A DNA stretch of 64,000 nucleotides from Larimichthys crocea (taxonomy: Eukaryota > Chordata > Actinopteri > Sciaenidae). Where the stretch lies: contig NC_040016.1 of assembly GCF_000972845.2 (NCBI RefSeq), forward strand, positions 18,233,732-18,297,731. Direction: 5' to 3'. Positions 49,401 through 63,165 of this stretch are shown in pieces (the stretch's first letter is position 1; every line of letters begins with the position of its first letter). A program made the translations under genes and the position numbers. The notes beneath the pieces were generated by a model. That model had not been told where the DNA came from, made no database searches, and was given only the letters and a program-made list of their open reading frames with translations.

Positions 49401-52400
49401 TTTCACCTATCAATGCAGGCATTGTTTAACATGACGTAGCTCATATGTTGTGCATGTGTGTTTAATAACCGGGGTCCTAACTGGATCACGGTGTACGGGC
49501 TCTGCTTCTCAGATTACTCCTTCTCAAGAAAGAAGGGCTCTGCTCCAGAAACTCAACCATTGTAGTAGCTCTGCAGTGTTTGGTGGCTTGTTTCTTTTGT
49601 TTTGTTTTTCTTCCCAAGAACCTAACAAGAGTGATAAAAAACCTGTTTGGAAAGGGAAAGCCGGTGTGTGTCATTCTCCATCTGCAGCGATTAAAAACAA
49701 CAAAAAGTAGTAATCACAAGCAAACTGCAGAATCATTCATTCCCAGTTTTGTGCTGATGAGCAAACACAACACCACCCACGTTAATTGCTGTGACCCCAG
49801 CAACCCACCAAAAGGAACATTGACATATTGTTTGTCCAGCGTGAGACACTGTATAATTTACACTCACTAATGACTGTCCCAGGAAATACAGGCTGAAGGA
49901 CCACGTCTGTCCCTGGCTTGGCCCTTATTCAACTTTCGCCCTCGGACTTGTCTAATGGATAGTCCATCTGTACCTCAGTGAATTCATATCCCTCAATGCA
50001 TGCCCGTAATTCAATTACAACACTTGTTTAGTGTGAAAAAAAAAAAGAAAAAAAAGAATAACAAACAGCTCGGCGCGGTGTTCTGTCCTCGTCAATCGTG
50101 GTTTGATAAACAAATCACTATTGGCTGGAGGATCTCCACCCTAATCACAACAAAAACAAACTGTGGATGATTCAGCGCTGTTGTGTCTCTGAGATTTTAA
50201 ATGATTCTCTGGTGGAGGAGAAAAAAAGAAAAGGCGTGTTGTGAAGAAAGACATATTACCATTGCCATAGGGTCGACCTTGACCTTCAAACTCAATCTGG
50301 CTATTAGGGCAGCCCCTCCCCAGGACCCCTGAGATGTAAAGAGGCTGACGGTTTTGACCCCTGATCCCATTTCTTAACTAGGCTGAGGTGCCAAATAACC
50401 TTTTGACCCAGGAAGCATTTTCAGGTTGCCTGAGCAACCCCAGATTTAGCAATGATTGACAAGTCCATACAGTTTTTTCTTTTCTTTTTTTTAAATCTGC
50501 TTTTTTTCAAATCGAGGAACAACAAGGCTTCTCTGCGAGATAAATGACGTAAAACGACCGTTTATTCGCTAAAAATCTGGAGTTGTAATATGTCAAACGT
50601 GCTCAGAGGAAAATGGGCAGATTAGATATTCAATTGTAGTCAGTTGGCGGCATTATTATGCCAGATAGATGCGGAATAAATTTCCCTTAATAAATGAACG
50701 CTTTACATGGAAATGAATGTATGAATGCAATGGATGGATGTCATTATATCAGATGGAGGTCTATGTAAATGAACCGTGTGCAGATTTGACATGTGGTGCA
50801 AATCACAGAAACACCAGAGCCGAAGGATTATGACAGGAATAAATCTGCCTATTTTAGTAGACGCCTTGTGTCCTTTTAATCCACACCCCAAATATATTTT
50901 CAACGCCCCCCCACCCCAAAAAAAAAAAAACTTGAGATGCTTTAATTTTGCTAGTTGTAATGTAGGGGTAGACCATTTTCATTATGATCGACCCAGGGGA
51001 ATCTAAGGTTACCATCTGGCCTCTGGCCACCATTACTGATCCTTGTTTTAATATGCAAATGTATCTGTTTGTCCAAACCTTGATGTAATCACAAATGTAA
51101 CCTGACTGAATTAACCAAACAACAGGACCATGTGCACATATAACGGACAGCCTTCATGCAGATGTTGCCAAACCGAGCAGTCAGACAGAGATTAAGAGAA
51201 ATGCTGATTATCTTCTGTGGTTGAGGACTATGGACTCAAACTTCAGCTGTATCTGAAGGGTTTAAATCCTAGTTAATATTTATCACAGGAGAACCAAACT
51301 TCTTTCGGGGGATTGCATCTAGAAAGCAAGCCGCGTCGTATATGTTGACAACAACAGCAGTGTATTACTAAGCTCTTAACACTCTGTGTTATCACTTCTC
51401 AAGTGACGCGCAGATCCGTGGTCGTCTCATCCAAAAAGCTGCTTTCTGTCTCAGAGTCTCAGCACAGTTCACTGCTCCCTTTTGAGATTTCTTCTTTGTC
51501 ACATTAAATACAGTGTTTCATGACTCAGCGGTGTCTTCGTCAGATACGGACGAATTAGACAAACTCGGGGTCACGTCACAGGAAAAATTATTTTAGCGTT
51601 TTTTCATCTTTAAATCATCAGCAGCTCTTCGTCACTGTGGCGAGGGGGCCGTGTGGCTCGAAATGTTTGGTGATGGATTAAAGCACAAAGTTAATTCAGA
51701 GGAGTCAGTGTGTGTGTGTGTGTGTCACTGTCGCTTGATTTATTTATTATTTAAAAAGTTGCTGTGTGAATTAATAAAGCTCTACCAACAGTCTGAGCTA
51801 ATCGTAGTGACTCAGAAAACAGCTGATAGATTTTGATTCTTTGTACTCTTTTGGGAGTAAATTCACTTGTATCTTTAAAAGCCCTCCCTTGGCTGTAATA
51901 GAGAGGATCTCTCTCAGTTATGTGGCTGAATATGATCACAGTTATTACTGATATGTAAATCAGAGTGTCATGGTTCGTTCCTCTGCTGCATGACTGAGCA
52001 TGAGTGCAGCTGTCTCTGTTTTGTTCGTGCAGGTCAGCTTAAATGTTTCATGGCCCATGAAGTTATACACTGAGTGATGAAAAGATTATGAACGATTATG
52101 TATTTGCTTTTCTAAATGCTCTGTTTTGAACTGTGCTTTGCTAATAAGATCCTCTGTGGTGGAGCCAATGATGCAGGAAGAGAGAAGAGCACCAGCACCT
52201 ATCATTAAGAGTCAGAATAAAAAGGATAAAAGGCTTTTTATTCCTTTATTTGATAGTGAAGAGTAGGACGATGACAGGAAACGAGGGAGAGAGAGTAAAC
52301 GTCCACAGTTTACTGCACATACGATACATATATTAATGTAACTGTCCTCTTTTCCACAGCGGAGCCACTGGTGCAGGTGAATGGAAAACCAAGCTGCTGT

Positions 52401-55400
52401 TTCTTCAAGTTCAGCCCCAAACTAATGTTCACCAAGGTGTTGAAGGCCCAACTGTGGGTGTACCTGCGACCGCTGCAGCAGACCTCCACTGTCTACCTGC
52501 AGATCCTCCGGCTGAAGCCCGTCACGGACCAGGGCAGCCGCCACATCCGCATCCGCTCCCTGAAGATAGAGCTCAACTCCAGGGTCGGCCACTGGCAAAG
52601 CATTGACTTTAAGCACGTGTTGCAGAACTGGTTCAAACAGCCCCACACCAACTGGGGAATCGACATCAACGCCTTTGACGAGAGCGGCAATGACCTGGCA
52701 GTTACCTCGCTGCGACCCGGGGAGGAGGGGCTGGTAAGGACCCTCAGACCTGTCCCAGGGGCAGGGGGAGAATCACTCCCATTGTAGATCATATTTATAC
52801 AAATGCAAATTCATATTTGAATAAAAAAAACTTAAGAATCTGTATTAATAACTGGACTGAACTAAAATTTAACAAATAGCTCTGCAGAGAAATGAAGGAA
52901 GGCACGTTTCTTTCTGCCAGCTCTTAAAAATTTTGAAAAGTTGCAGTCACTATGTAGTGAGAATACAACACAGGCTACAATACTGATGTATAGAAATCTA
53001 TCTTGTCTCGTATCCTTTGCGCTTTATGTTGTTTCAGAGCAGCAGAGTTAGAAAAGTTCCCAACCATGATGTTTTAGATTTCTGAAGATTGTTTTTCTAC
53101 GTTTAGGGCATCAAAATCAACTTTTTTCAGAGAAAACTTGCTCATGTCAGATGAAGTGTCGCATTGAACAGCTGATTTGAAAATCAGTTTTTTACAAAAA
53201 GTGAAGCGGAAATGATTGGCACAGTAAAAGAGGGAGCATTTGTGAGTTGTTTCTTAAATTAATGAAAATCAGCAGCTGTGCAGAAGGAAGGGAAACAAAT
53301 TAATGACTCAGCTAATATGACACAAAGTCTAAAAGGATGCATCATGGAGCATCCACCTGCAATAATACTAAAAAAAAAAAGCAGCCGACAAGATATTCTT
53401 GTAAAGCTACATTCACAGCCCAAATCACAAAGTCACACTGTAAATAGAATCACTTCCCTCACACTTATGTCACACAAACATGTATTTGTTGTGTTGTCGT
53501 TTAAAGACAGTGATTGTAAATCTCCACACACATAAAGATTTGAAGGATATGAAACCTACAGGCATGTAAATTATCTGCCTGAGATGGGACTGAAAACATC
53601 TCAAACGTTTATTTAGTTTGAACTGTTGGAAGAGATTTCTGAAGACGTAAAACTGAAGCACGCATCGCGTGTTTGCGACCTTGACTGCCGTCATCACAGC
53701 ACAACATGTCAGTCATGACTCTATATTTAGTTCAGTCCAGAGAAAACACAGCTGCTTTGTTTGGAGCAGCCTCCACCAAAGTCATCGCCACATCCTCTCC
53801 TGCTAACTAAGACTGTGTGTCGCACATTTTATGTTTCATAGTTATGAATCCTAAATTAAATGTTTATTTTCTTTCCATTATAACTAAAATTATCCCCGTA
53901 TGAACAGTTATATATTAAAATTAAGTAGAAACAGCTGAGGCGTTTTAACCTCAGGCTGTGGATCATTTATCCTCGTGTTTAAAGGATCCTCCCGGGCCTC
54001 TGAGAACAGGATTTTTATGTCTAATGTAATGGATGGGGTTTGCACGGATGAGTTCAAACTTCAGTGTTAAAGCAAAAAACCATCCGTGAACCATTAATCC
54101 AGTGAGAAATCTCAGAGTCACTGCAACTGACAGTTACGTACAACATCTATGTTGAATTATGTAGGCCACTCATCCCAGTTAGGTAACACCAAATATTTAC
54201 CAAGTGGTCATTTGGGTCAGATCTTCACAACACATATCAGAGGTCAGCTCTGGTGTCTTGGCCAATAAATCGCTGCCCTCTGAGCACACAGCAGTGTGCA
54301 ATATTATTCTTGAACGAAAAAAAAGGAAAAGATCAAAAAACACAGGCAAGTGTACCAAAATAAAACAAAACACAACAAGCAAAGAAAAAGTCAAACTCTG
54401 CTTCTCCCTGATCCTCTGGGTCTTTTTTTTCTGCAACAAAAGCCCTAAAGGCCAAGCTGACATGGTCTCACCCCAACGGCCTTTCAGCTTATTTCCTCTT
54501 TTGAATGCGTCACAAAAAACTGTGCTCGAGCCCAGCTGGAATCACTGTGGGGAGAGGAAGGCTTTGTAAAACAAACATGATGGAGTAAAATATTTGATCC
54601 GCTTGCTTTGCCCAAAGGTCAAGGTTATGCTAGCCTGCAGATGACCTCCTGGGTCAAGGATCAAACCGAGCATACAGAGTCAGCCATCAACGTTAGAAAA
54701 GCCTCGTTTCTATCAATGCTCTTTGAAACAGTGCTCGGATGGCACATTGTGTTCCTACTTTAAAAATGAAGAATTAATTCATATGTTTTTGTGAAATATC
54801 AGATGAATTTTAAGCAGTTTAAATCATTTTCTTTGTCGCATGGACTCTTTTCAGGTTGTCTCGCAACTGTTAGTCATGTTAAGCTAAATCAGAGAAATCT
54901 TTCAAGACCACCTGGTTGAGGATAGACTAAAACTTGGGGCACGGAGGCCCAGGTGCTAAGATGTTGTTGCCATGTAAACACAAATGTTATAAATTGGTAG
55001 AAATCCTGAAATCCTCTTCAGTGGAAATCACTAGATACTGTATTTGAATTTACATTAGTGAGGAAATGTTTGGTGAAGAGTTAAAAATGTTGTATTATTC
55101 AGTTTTGAAACAATTTTGGTGTCGCATGTGGTCAAAAAAAGAAATCAGACTAAATCAATGTAATAGATTACACAAGATGTCTGCTGTGAAAAAGATCTAT
55201 CGTCTGTCATCATGGTTACTGATCGGATCAGATCAGATTCTTGGTTAATCGAGTGTCAGCATCACATAACATGAAGTCAGCGGGTGAAGTTTATCAGTTT
55301 GGCTTCTTTTGCTCTGGTTTCAAGCGTCATACAATATTTAATTTAATTTAGAATTGAGGTAAATTAATAAAGTGAACTACTCGGTATGATAGGAAACTAG

Positions 55401-57261
55401 GTGCTGTGTGCATTGTTGTGTAACTAGTTGTTCTATTCAAGTGTTTCTGTAAGTCAGGACAGTGATGTGACAGTGAGCCAACATAAACTATACCAGGACA
55501 TCAGTAATTTTAATATTTACACCTATACTGTATGTCAAAATGTTGTCAGTTTGTAGTGTATCATCAGTTTGTGTTTGGACAGGAATTATTCCTACACGTG
55601 CGCCAGCTGCCTCACATAAATATTTTCATATTGTTTACTGGCAGTTTTCCTTTTTAGGATATCCTCCTTTTAATGTAAGTTGATGTGGTTTGCTTTATTA
55701 TGTGACAGAGTAGCTTAAGGAAGCTCAGTCTCAACAATGAAGCTGAATGAAAGTAAAATAGTTTGGTCAACTTGGTTGTTTTGCTTTGAAGGATTTCGTA
55801 AAGCTCAAAAGAATGTGAAAAGTTTTTAAGTTACTCTCTTTTGTAACATTATCTGTCTTACAAAATATTCGTCAGTTGATTCTGTGTTTGTAGGTTCCCT
55901 TGTTGAGATGCAGTCCTTCTCAGTTCATCAATGTTTTGACCTTTGTGAAGCTCTTTGCCCTCATTAGCTTGACACAGATACGATGTGTCATCGTACTTTT
56001 TTTTCACAGCAGATGTTTTGACTTCCAATAGTAAGAAAAACACATTTTAATTAAATTAACAATGGCTTGGTTTTATCTTAATGTCCCAGTGAACCTTTAT
56101 ACACATAGCAGAGCCCTAGAACTGGTGAAACTAAACTAAAACTCACAGCAATTATTAATGTTATTAATTACAGTTAATAACCAACTGATCCCTCTCACTC
56201 CAGATCACCTGTATTCATCTTTATTAACGACATTTCAGTCTACAAACCTTCGTAAAGTCAATTATATGTCACTACAATAAATCAATAAAAGAAATAAATG
56301 TTTGTTTGGTCATGAAAATGTTAAATATCACAGATAGATGAACATTTTGGGGCATTTTCACCTCTCAACAATTTAGATAAAGCACAGAGCTGATTACCAT
56401 AAAGACTGGAAACAGGGGGAAACATTCAGCTCCTGCAAGCACGTTTAAAGCTCACTGAGTAACTCAGTGTTTCTCATCTGTGCACAAACAACACTTTGAG
56501 GGTTCAAGGATACATGCAGTCACAATTTTCTTGGGAGTAACTTCCTAGAGACTTTGCTGTGAGTTTGTACATTGCTAGTTCCTTAAGTTGTTGTTCAAAC
56601 CAACATGTCAGATTAGTTTTAGAGGTGTTGGCGAGCTGCTTGCTGTCTCTAAGCTAAGCCAAGCTGATAACTCCATGGTTAATTCACAAATGGGAGCGTG
56701 GGATTATTCTTTTCATCTAAAAAAACAGATAAGCATATTTTCTAAAATGTTTAAGTGACATTAAGTTGTGTTGTCATATAATTCAGATGTTATTGAATGA
56801 TAGGTCAGCCATGATGCTGCTGTTGTTCTCTTATAACCACCTCTTTCTCTCTGTCCTGCCTCTCCTCCCCCTGATTCCAGCAGCCGTTCCTGGAAGTGAA
56901 GGTTCTCGAGACAACCAAACGTTCTCGAAGAAATCTCGGCCTGGACTGCGACGAGCACTCCACAGAGTCTCGCTGCTGTCGCTACCCTCTGACTGTAGAT
57001 TTCGAGGCGTTCGGCTGGGACTGGATCATTGCCCCCAAACGCTACAAAGCCAACTATTGCTCCGGTCAGTGCGAGTACATGTTCATGCAGAAATACCCGC
57101 ACACCCACCTGGTGCAGCACGCCAACCCCCGAGGCTCCGCAGGGCCCTGCTGTACCCCGACCAAGATGTCCCCCATTAACATGCTCTACTTCAATGACAA
57201 GCAGCAGATCATTCACGGCAAAATCCCAGGGATGGTGGTGGATAGATGTGGCTGCTCTTAG
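38992..57261 (+). CDS. gdf11: Growth/differentiation factor 11 precursor
   Basis: Secreted TGF-beta-family ligand that signals through activin receptors and Smad2/3 and patterns the trunk-to-tail axis and nervous system. Three coding exons: 38992-39406, 52360-52733, 56881-57261, in frame, 389 aa (human about 407). A signal peptide (about 1-20) is followed by a propeptide with an Asn84 sequon and Gly111-Asp112 in HDFQGDA, the position of the tolloid-protease cleavage known in this subfamily. The furin site RSRR ends at 280. The mature ligand is 109 residues with nine cysteines, including [20 protein letters not shown] and the end [17 protein letters not shown] and GKIPGM identify GDF11; myostatin has ECEFVFLQ and KIPAM at these positions. 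Compared with mammalian GDF11 the mature domain has His at 63 and 95. Introns are 12.95 and 4.15 kb. Confidence 0.96.
39407..52359 (+). other. gdf11 intron 1: microsatellites and candidate conserved non-coding DNA
   Basis: A 12.95 kb intron without recognised exons. Simple repeats are (TG)n at 39579-39618, (CTAT)n at 40599-40658 and 40776-40864, (TTTC)n near 42453-42480, (CA)n at 43171-43212 and 43359-43420, (GGA)n near 44437-44459 and (GT)n at 47528-47552. Non-repetitive, compositionally even stretches that could be conserved regulatory elements are 40025-40260, 41830-41990, 47560-47690, 49870-50030 and 50270-50660; this is a visual impression only. Confidence 0.45.
52734..56880 (+). other. 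gdf11 intron 2
   Basis: A 4.15 kb intron without recognised coding sequence. One common fish repeat lies at about 56390-56680 (AAAGACTGGAAACAGGGGGA and TCTAAGCTAAGCCAAGCTGA), related to 36430-36830. The stretch 54450-54740 is non-repetitive and evenly composed and might be a regulatory element. Confidence 0.5.
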
Positions 57262-60200
57262 GCTGCAGGGGAGACGCACACTTGTGTACAGCCACCATCG
57301 CATCAAACCACCCAAAACCTTACGGAGCTCTCCCCTGGCACCAGAACCCATTCCTTGGCACCAGATTTCACTTTTTGCTCAACCACAAAATCATCCCACT
57401 GGGTTTCCATTTTTCCAGTAATTAAATTGATTCTAACTGTAAAAAGAAAAAAAAAAGAAAAAAAAAAGTTATAAATGAAACATGAATCAAAAAAAGGACT
57501 GAGTGATGGAAATGCAGTACATTATGAATGATTTAAAGAGGTTGTCCTTGTGGAGCAGCTTCAGAAAAAACGGTAAATGAGACAAAACTATGTTATAGAG
57601 TATGTGTTAGTTTTGTGGGTTTTTAAAGATTTTGTTTGGTTTTTTTTAAAATGGCATCTTTGTGAAATGTCCAAGTTAGTGGATTATTGAGATGACAGGA
57701 GACATAAGCATTTACAATATTTTTAAAAAGCAATTTCAATCCTAAGGTGAGTTTGGAAATACTTAATTTCACAGATACACTTACTTACGGGTGAGATTTG
57801 ATCCACAAAAACGTTTGCAAGGGGGCATGATTAGAATTATTTTTGCAATCCATCACTTTAACAACAACAACAACAACAAAAAAGAGAACAAAATCCATGC
57901 TCATGTGAGGAGGGTTAGAAATACTATAAATCCAAAATTTTGTTTACAGATGTTTAGAGATGTGCTCTAGAGATGTAAAGTGTTGAGGAGATCCAAAACC
58001 AAACCTATACCCTCTATTAATGTATAACACCCCAGTGTGACATTCTCGAGTATCTACGAAACCTTTCACAGTTACTTTGATCTTTTTTTATTTGTAGTCT
58101 TGTAAAACTCGAAAAAAGAAAAGGGAGAGAAGGCGTTATGCTATTTTAACTCTGTCTTTCAAAGCGGATAAATAAAAGCCAGTATAGCTATTTCTGCCAT
58201 TCTGCAAAAGTAGATCATACAAATTTAGGTTTTTCACTTGCACACACTAAAGTCGAAACACAGTATTGTAATGTAGATGCACTCTGAAGTCATTCGGCAC
58301 CGCCTGGGAGAGGAGGAGGAGCAGGGTCCTGCAGGATGACGGGAACACGACAGGTTTCCTTTCTTCTGTGTGACAAAGGAAAATACACGTTAACACCTTC
58401 GACTTTTGCATTAAATGTTTAAAACAGAGAAGTAAAATGCACTGTTTCATAACTTGAAGAGGCCACGGGGCTGAGCATGTAATAACAAACAGAAAGCAGA
58501 ATCCTGAAATTTAAAACATGCAAGGGTGTCAGTATGCTCAAATGTTCACCCTGCTGTAAACCTGAATGAATTATTGAGCTGAAAAAATAGCGCAAGACAT
58601 GACTGCAGTATTATCACTAGACGTTTACACACTCATGCGTAGAACGGCGTTCAGATCTGTGTCAAAGATCCTTTAACTGCAGTACTGTACTCAGAAATAA
58701 TAGCTTTTATGAATCACAACAAACCACATAACGTGCAAAATAAAAAAAATCAAGAGAATGTAACTCAACCGCTGACTTTACTTTAGAGAACAATATGATT
58801 GCGTTTAGAAATGCCCCCATTACACCTCGACCGTATCATCATTATCATAACGGAGAAAATATTGTTAGTGCTTGAACACAGAGTAGATTAGTACGCTTGA
58901 AGTCTGTCTTTGTCTCCTGGATGTCAAAGCAAAGATATCCTTTTGTTGTAAACGAAAGCACTATGCTGTTGGATAAAGGAAGAGCCTTCTGACATTATAT
59001 ATAAATGATATATGTATATATTAAAAAAAAAAAAGAAAAGAAAAAGGGGTACAAAAACCTTTTTTTGGGGCACTCTACCTTACCAACAATAAATTTTGCA
59101 CTATGGGACGTTCATGGCGTGAGGAGGTAAAGTGTTGTTTGTGTTTTACCAAGCACAAGAGAGCTTGTACAGTATAGGATTAAAAAAAAAAAAAAAAAAA
59201 AAAAACTATTCAAGCTTCTGGTGATAAACCATAAAAATAGAAAAAGGTTATCACTTCTTTTTGATACCATCACGCTTTCCTGACTTTTGTCCGAAGCGGG
59301 GGCCTGTCCATACACTCACACACTTCTATCCAATCTGGAACCTGGACGTACTGTACCAGCGGCCTGAAAGGCCTCCTTGCCCACTTTGGGTGATAAGTCA
59401 TTTGTATAATAAGTGTCTGGATTAATGAACATAGAATGCTTTAACTGGAAATGGCCCGCCCACCAACTTTAATCTGTTACCATGTTAGAGAGACTACGTC
59501 CTTTTGACTTAAACAATGTGTCGACTGGCTTTTTTTTGCGTGGACACGTTTTTGCCTTTGTGTGTATTTTAAGTGAAAGCACCCATGTAAGTACTGTATG
59601 GGAGGAGTATCCAGGGATTGTTAGCCAAAGTAGAGGATGACATGTTGTGTGCTGTAACTTTTGTGATCGCAGGAATATGCTAGAACATTTCAAAGGAAGG
59701 AGGAAAAAGCTGGTTTAGGGGCAGTGGTTGGAAATAATTAAACTGGTCAATTGTCTATTTATTAATATTAATTACAATGCATTTTAAAGTCTGTCTACCT
59801 CACTTTAGCCTTCTAAAAACCTTGCTTTTTTTAAAAAAAATTGTCATCGATTAATCTGTGCAAACATTTAACCCATAAGGAACCCCCACCCCCCCCGTCC
59901 CCAACCTCCATCCACCCCGCCCCCCCAAAAAATGTAGATGAAAAACCACAGGGTCCCCTTGCTCTCAGGTTCAGATTGAGTTATTGACAGAGTGACTGAT
60001 GGTAGCGGCTCTGGTAAATGTGTGGTCAAAAGAAATAATTAGCTGTGCCCACATCTATGGCTTGTTGAGAAGTTGCATTTTGAATTTTAGTGTTTGTATA
60101 CTGGTATGTGTGAGAGTGTTTTCATATAAATATATGAGAGTAAGAAATCTCTATGTAAATACCTACCCAAATGTTGACATTTATCATGTTTTGGACAGGT

Positions 60201-60400
60201 TCACCGCTTCTAATGTTTTTTCTCACTTTCCCCCCTTCATTCCTCCGTTCTTTGTGTAGTTTAAGAAGAAAAAAAAATCACCCCATCTTTGTAGTTTAAT
60301 GGTTGTGCATATGAATAACTGTTCAATTGTTATTTTTGCCTTTTGTTGTTTATTTACTGTCATTTTTCTTTTGTACAATAAATCATTTATTTAGCTTATG
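57262..60400 (+). terminator. gdf11: Probable long gdf11 3' UTR with several poly(A) signals
   Basis: After the stop the sequence stays free of recognisable repeats for about 3.1 kb and is A/T-rich. AATAAA occurs at 58171-58176, 59088-59093 and 60377-60382; the last is followed by a T/G-rich stretch (TTTGTTGTTTATTTAC) and is a plausible distal end. Homopolymer runs are at 59183-59204 (A) and near 59820 (T, then A). UTR extent is inference. Confidence 0.5.
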
Positions 60401-63165
60401 AGATTTGTTGTTTATTTACTGAATCATCTGTTTAACTCAACCTGCTCCCTCACAGGACCGGTACACACCAGCTGAACTATGGATCACATCAAGTATTTTT
60501 TATGTATTTCAGCTCATTGGTATTTATTTTTTTTTAGCAAAATAAGTTCTGATATGAGAACGTTGGACACAAACACACCGAATCTTCATATCTGCAGCAT
60601 AAATAAAGGGAAGTTTGGTAACACACTGTTATCTTAACTTAAAAAGGGTCAGTGTTGTGTCAGTGGTGGGTTCACAGCTTGTTTAGTTTTCTATCCTCAA
60701 GTGACCAATAATCAATTATGAGATGTTGTTTCAAGAACGAACGTCTCATCTAGTAGCTAGGAAACGTGCAACTGTAATATTAGTTTTCTCCAGTCAAAAG
60801 AAATCAATCATTTAAAAGCCGAAACAAAAATAAGAGGAGGCCGATCAATTTACCCAAACTTCACTTTGTGTATATGTGTTTCCAGTGAGACTTCTGCCTG
60901 ACATCATTTGCTCTTATAGCCTGACGATATTTTGTAATTTGAAGTTTTATATTTGTTAAATATAATTAAAAATCTTAACAGTTTACCCCATAGTCAAACA
61001 ACCATTTGCTTCTTTCTTTGTTTACTCCTCGATCTAACCCAGGTCATATATTAGAAAGCTAAGGTAGTGTTTAATTTAACTGAGTGCAAATGTTCGGCAT
61101 CGCATCCCACAGACTTCTTACATAATGTTATTTACACTGACTGCCAGATGTTTATGCTAACAAACTAACGTTAATATATGAACTGTTCAGTGTTGAGAAA
61201 AGAATAATGTGCAAACGACACTATTTGATATAAACAGTGAGGCTGCAACCTAATTTAATAAATCACTAGTTTGACCAACACCTGATGCAACCCTGTCCAG
61301 TTACATTTTGTTTTATAGGAACTAGTTTACTAAACACTTACTTTAAAGCCAGTTTAATGGCAATAGCCTGGATATTAGAAATACTAACCAAAAAAATGTG
61401 ACAAGGAACCAAAAGGTATGTGAGTATGTTTTTGTATTTGATCAACTTGAACGATTTCTGGGTGGAGAAAACATTATTTATGGCTTTGTAATGAATCACT
61501 GGAATCCAGTTTTTAATTGGACAATGTAATCTGTAAATTAGTGTCACACCTTGTGACGCACACACCGTCGCACTCACACACCACTGGTGGCATCTTGAAA
61601 AACAGTTAAAGGCAGCAGAGGTGGCAGGAAGCAGATTCACCGTGAGGCTAATTGGTGAAAGAGAGCATTCAGGGGACAAAGGTTTAGTGTTGGGGTTTGG
61701 GTTGCCATTATTTGGATGTCATATAAGATCCAGCCTGACCCAATTAATATGCCACCTGATAGGAGGGCCTCTCATCAACCTAATTTAGAGAATCAATAGG
61801 GAACAAATGAGAGTGAGAACGAAGCTCTTTACGGATGCAAACAGACAAAGACCACCCAGTACAAGCTTGAGGAGACTGATGCCAGCAATGACATAAACCT
61901 TTTGACAAATCCTCACTTGACATAAACAAACATTCACACAGTCCCCTGCCCCTCAAGTGCATCAATGTGCCGTACACATCATCAGTCATACCCGCCCTAC
62001 ATAGACAAGGGAGGACATTGATGGATGTTTTTATTGTTTTGGCACATAAGGAGTAGTTGTACAAGTTGGACATGAAGTGTTAGAGGCTGAATGCTGCACC
62101 CAAAGCCTTAAGACTCCTAACATGATGAACTCTGACCTAGCTTCATTAAATAAAGACTAAACTATGCCATTGAGACACTTGTGGAAGGGGGGAGAAAAGG
62201 TACAGTACAATGGGAATATTGAACATGCTACAAAGCCCTGAAGAAAGGCAGGTGGGGGCTGGGAGGATTTGGGAGGAGCTTTATGGCAATTATAGCCATA
62301 AAGTTAAGAAAGAAGGTGAATTGGGGCCAACTCTCAATAGCTTAAATTGCTGGACACAGTCATCAGTAACACCTTTTTGTCTGGCTCAGTGACTGCCCAG
62401 TGTTTAGAGGGGGGGGACTGTTCAGAGAAGATCACACACACACTCTTATGGGATGAAAGAATCTCACATGACAATAAAATAAACGGTGGAGACACAGAGA
62501 TTCGAGTCACGACGAGCTGACGCAGCCGGACAAAGTCACTGACTAAGTGTGTGGTTGTACTTTTGTGAAATCTATTTTATTTATTTTTTAAAAACAAAAT
62601 CTAACTTGTGTTTCGGACGAATAAACATAGACTTCATATTATGATGATAATGTTTGAACGTGGATGAATTGTCTCTATAGTATTTCAGATGTCACTGAGT
62701 TCACACAAGCCTCACTTGATTAAACCTTAACTTACTTTTATGGTTTAAACAATTTTAGATTTTCTTTGCCATCTTTATATTTTAAATCACTTGTTTTAGT
62801 GGCTTTTTAAAAAAAAATATAAATATATATTGGATGCTGTCACAGAAAGAGGAAACACATTCTTGTTACATTCATCATCATCAGTGCCAGTAACGTTATT
62901 TTTTGTCAATAGCAGCAGCCCTAAATTCTCTTATTAGTTGTATTAATATTGGTATTAACCTTTGTAACACAACAGCACAGTGTTTCATCTCTTCTGCTTC
63001 GTCTGTTAAAAATGATAGAAAGTTTTACTCTATGAAAGAAACTTTTCATTCAAGTTTTTATTTGGTTTCACCTCTTGCATAACTTGCAGTCATCAAACCA
63101 GTTTAAGTCCAGTTCGCTGCAGTGGTTTCAGTGTCTCTGCTCTCGTGTCCCGTGAATGACAGCTG
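60401..63165. other. Intergenic DNA right of gdf11
   Basis: No exon or repeat family was recognised. The stretch 61680-62000 (CATATAAGATCCAGCCTGAC, then CCAATTAATATGCCACCTGA) is evenly composed and could be a conserved non-coding element; the remainder is AT-rich. Confidence 0.4.

Noticed and set aside
38992..57261. Myostatin (mstn/gdf8) as the identity of the TGF-beta ligand
   Set aside because: The mature domain has QCEYMFMQ and GKIPGM, which are GDF11 residues, and the propeptide HDFQGDA fits GDF11.
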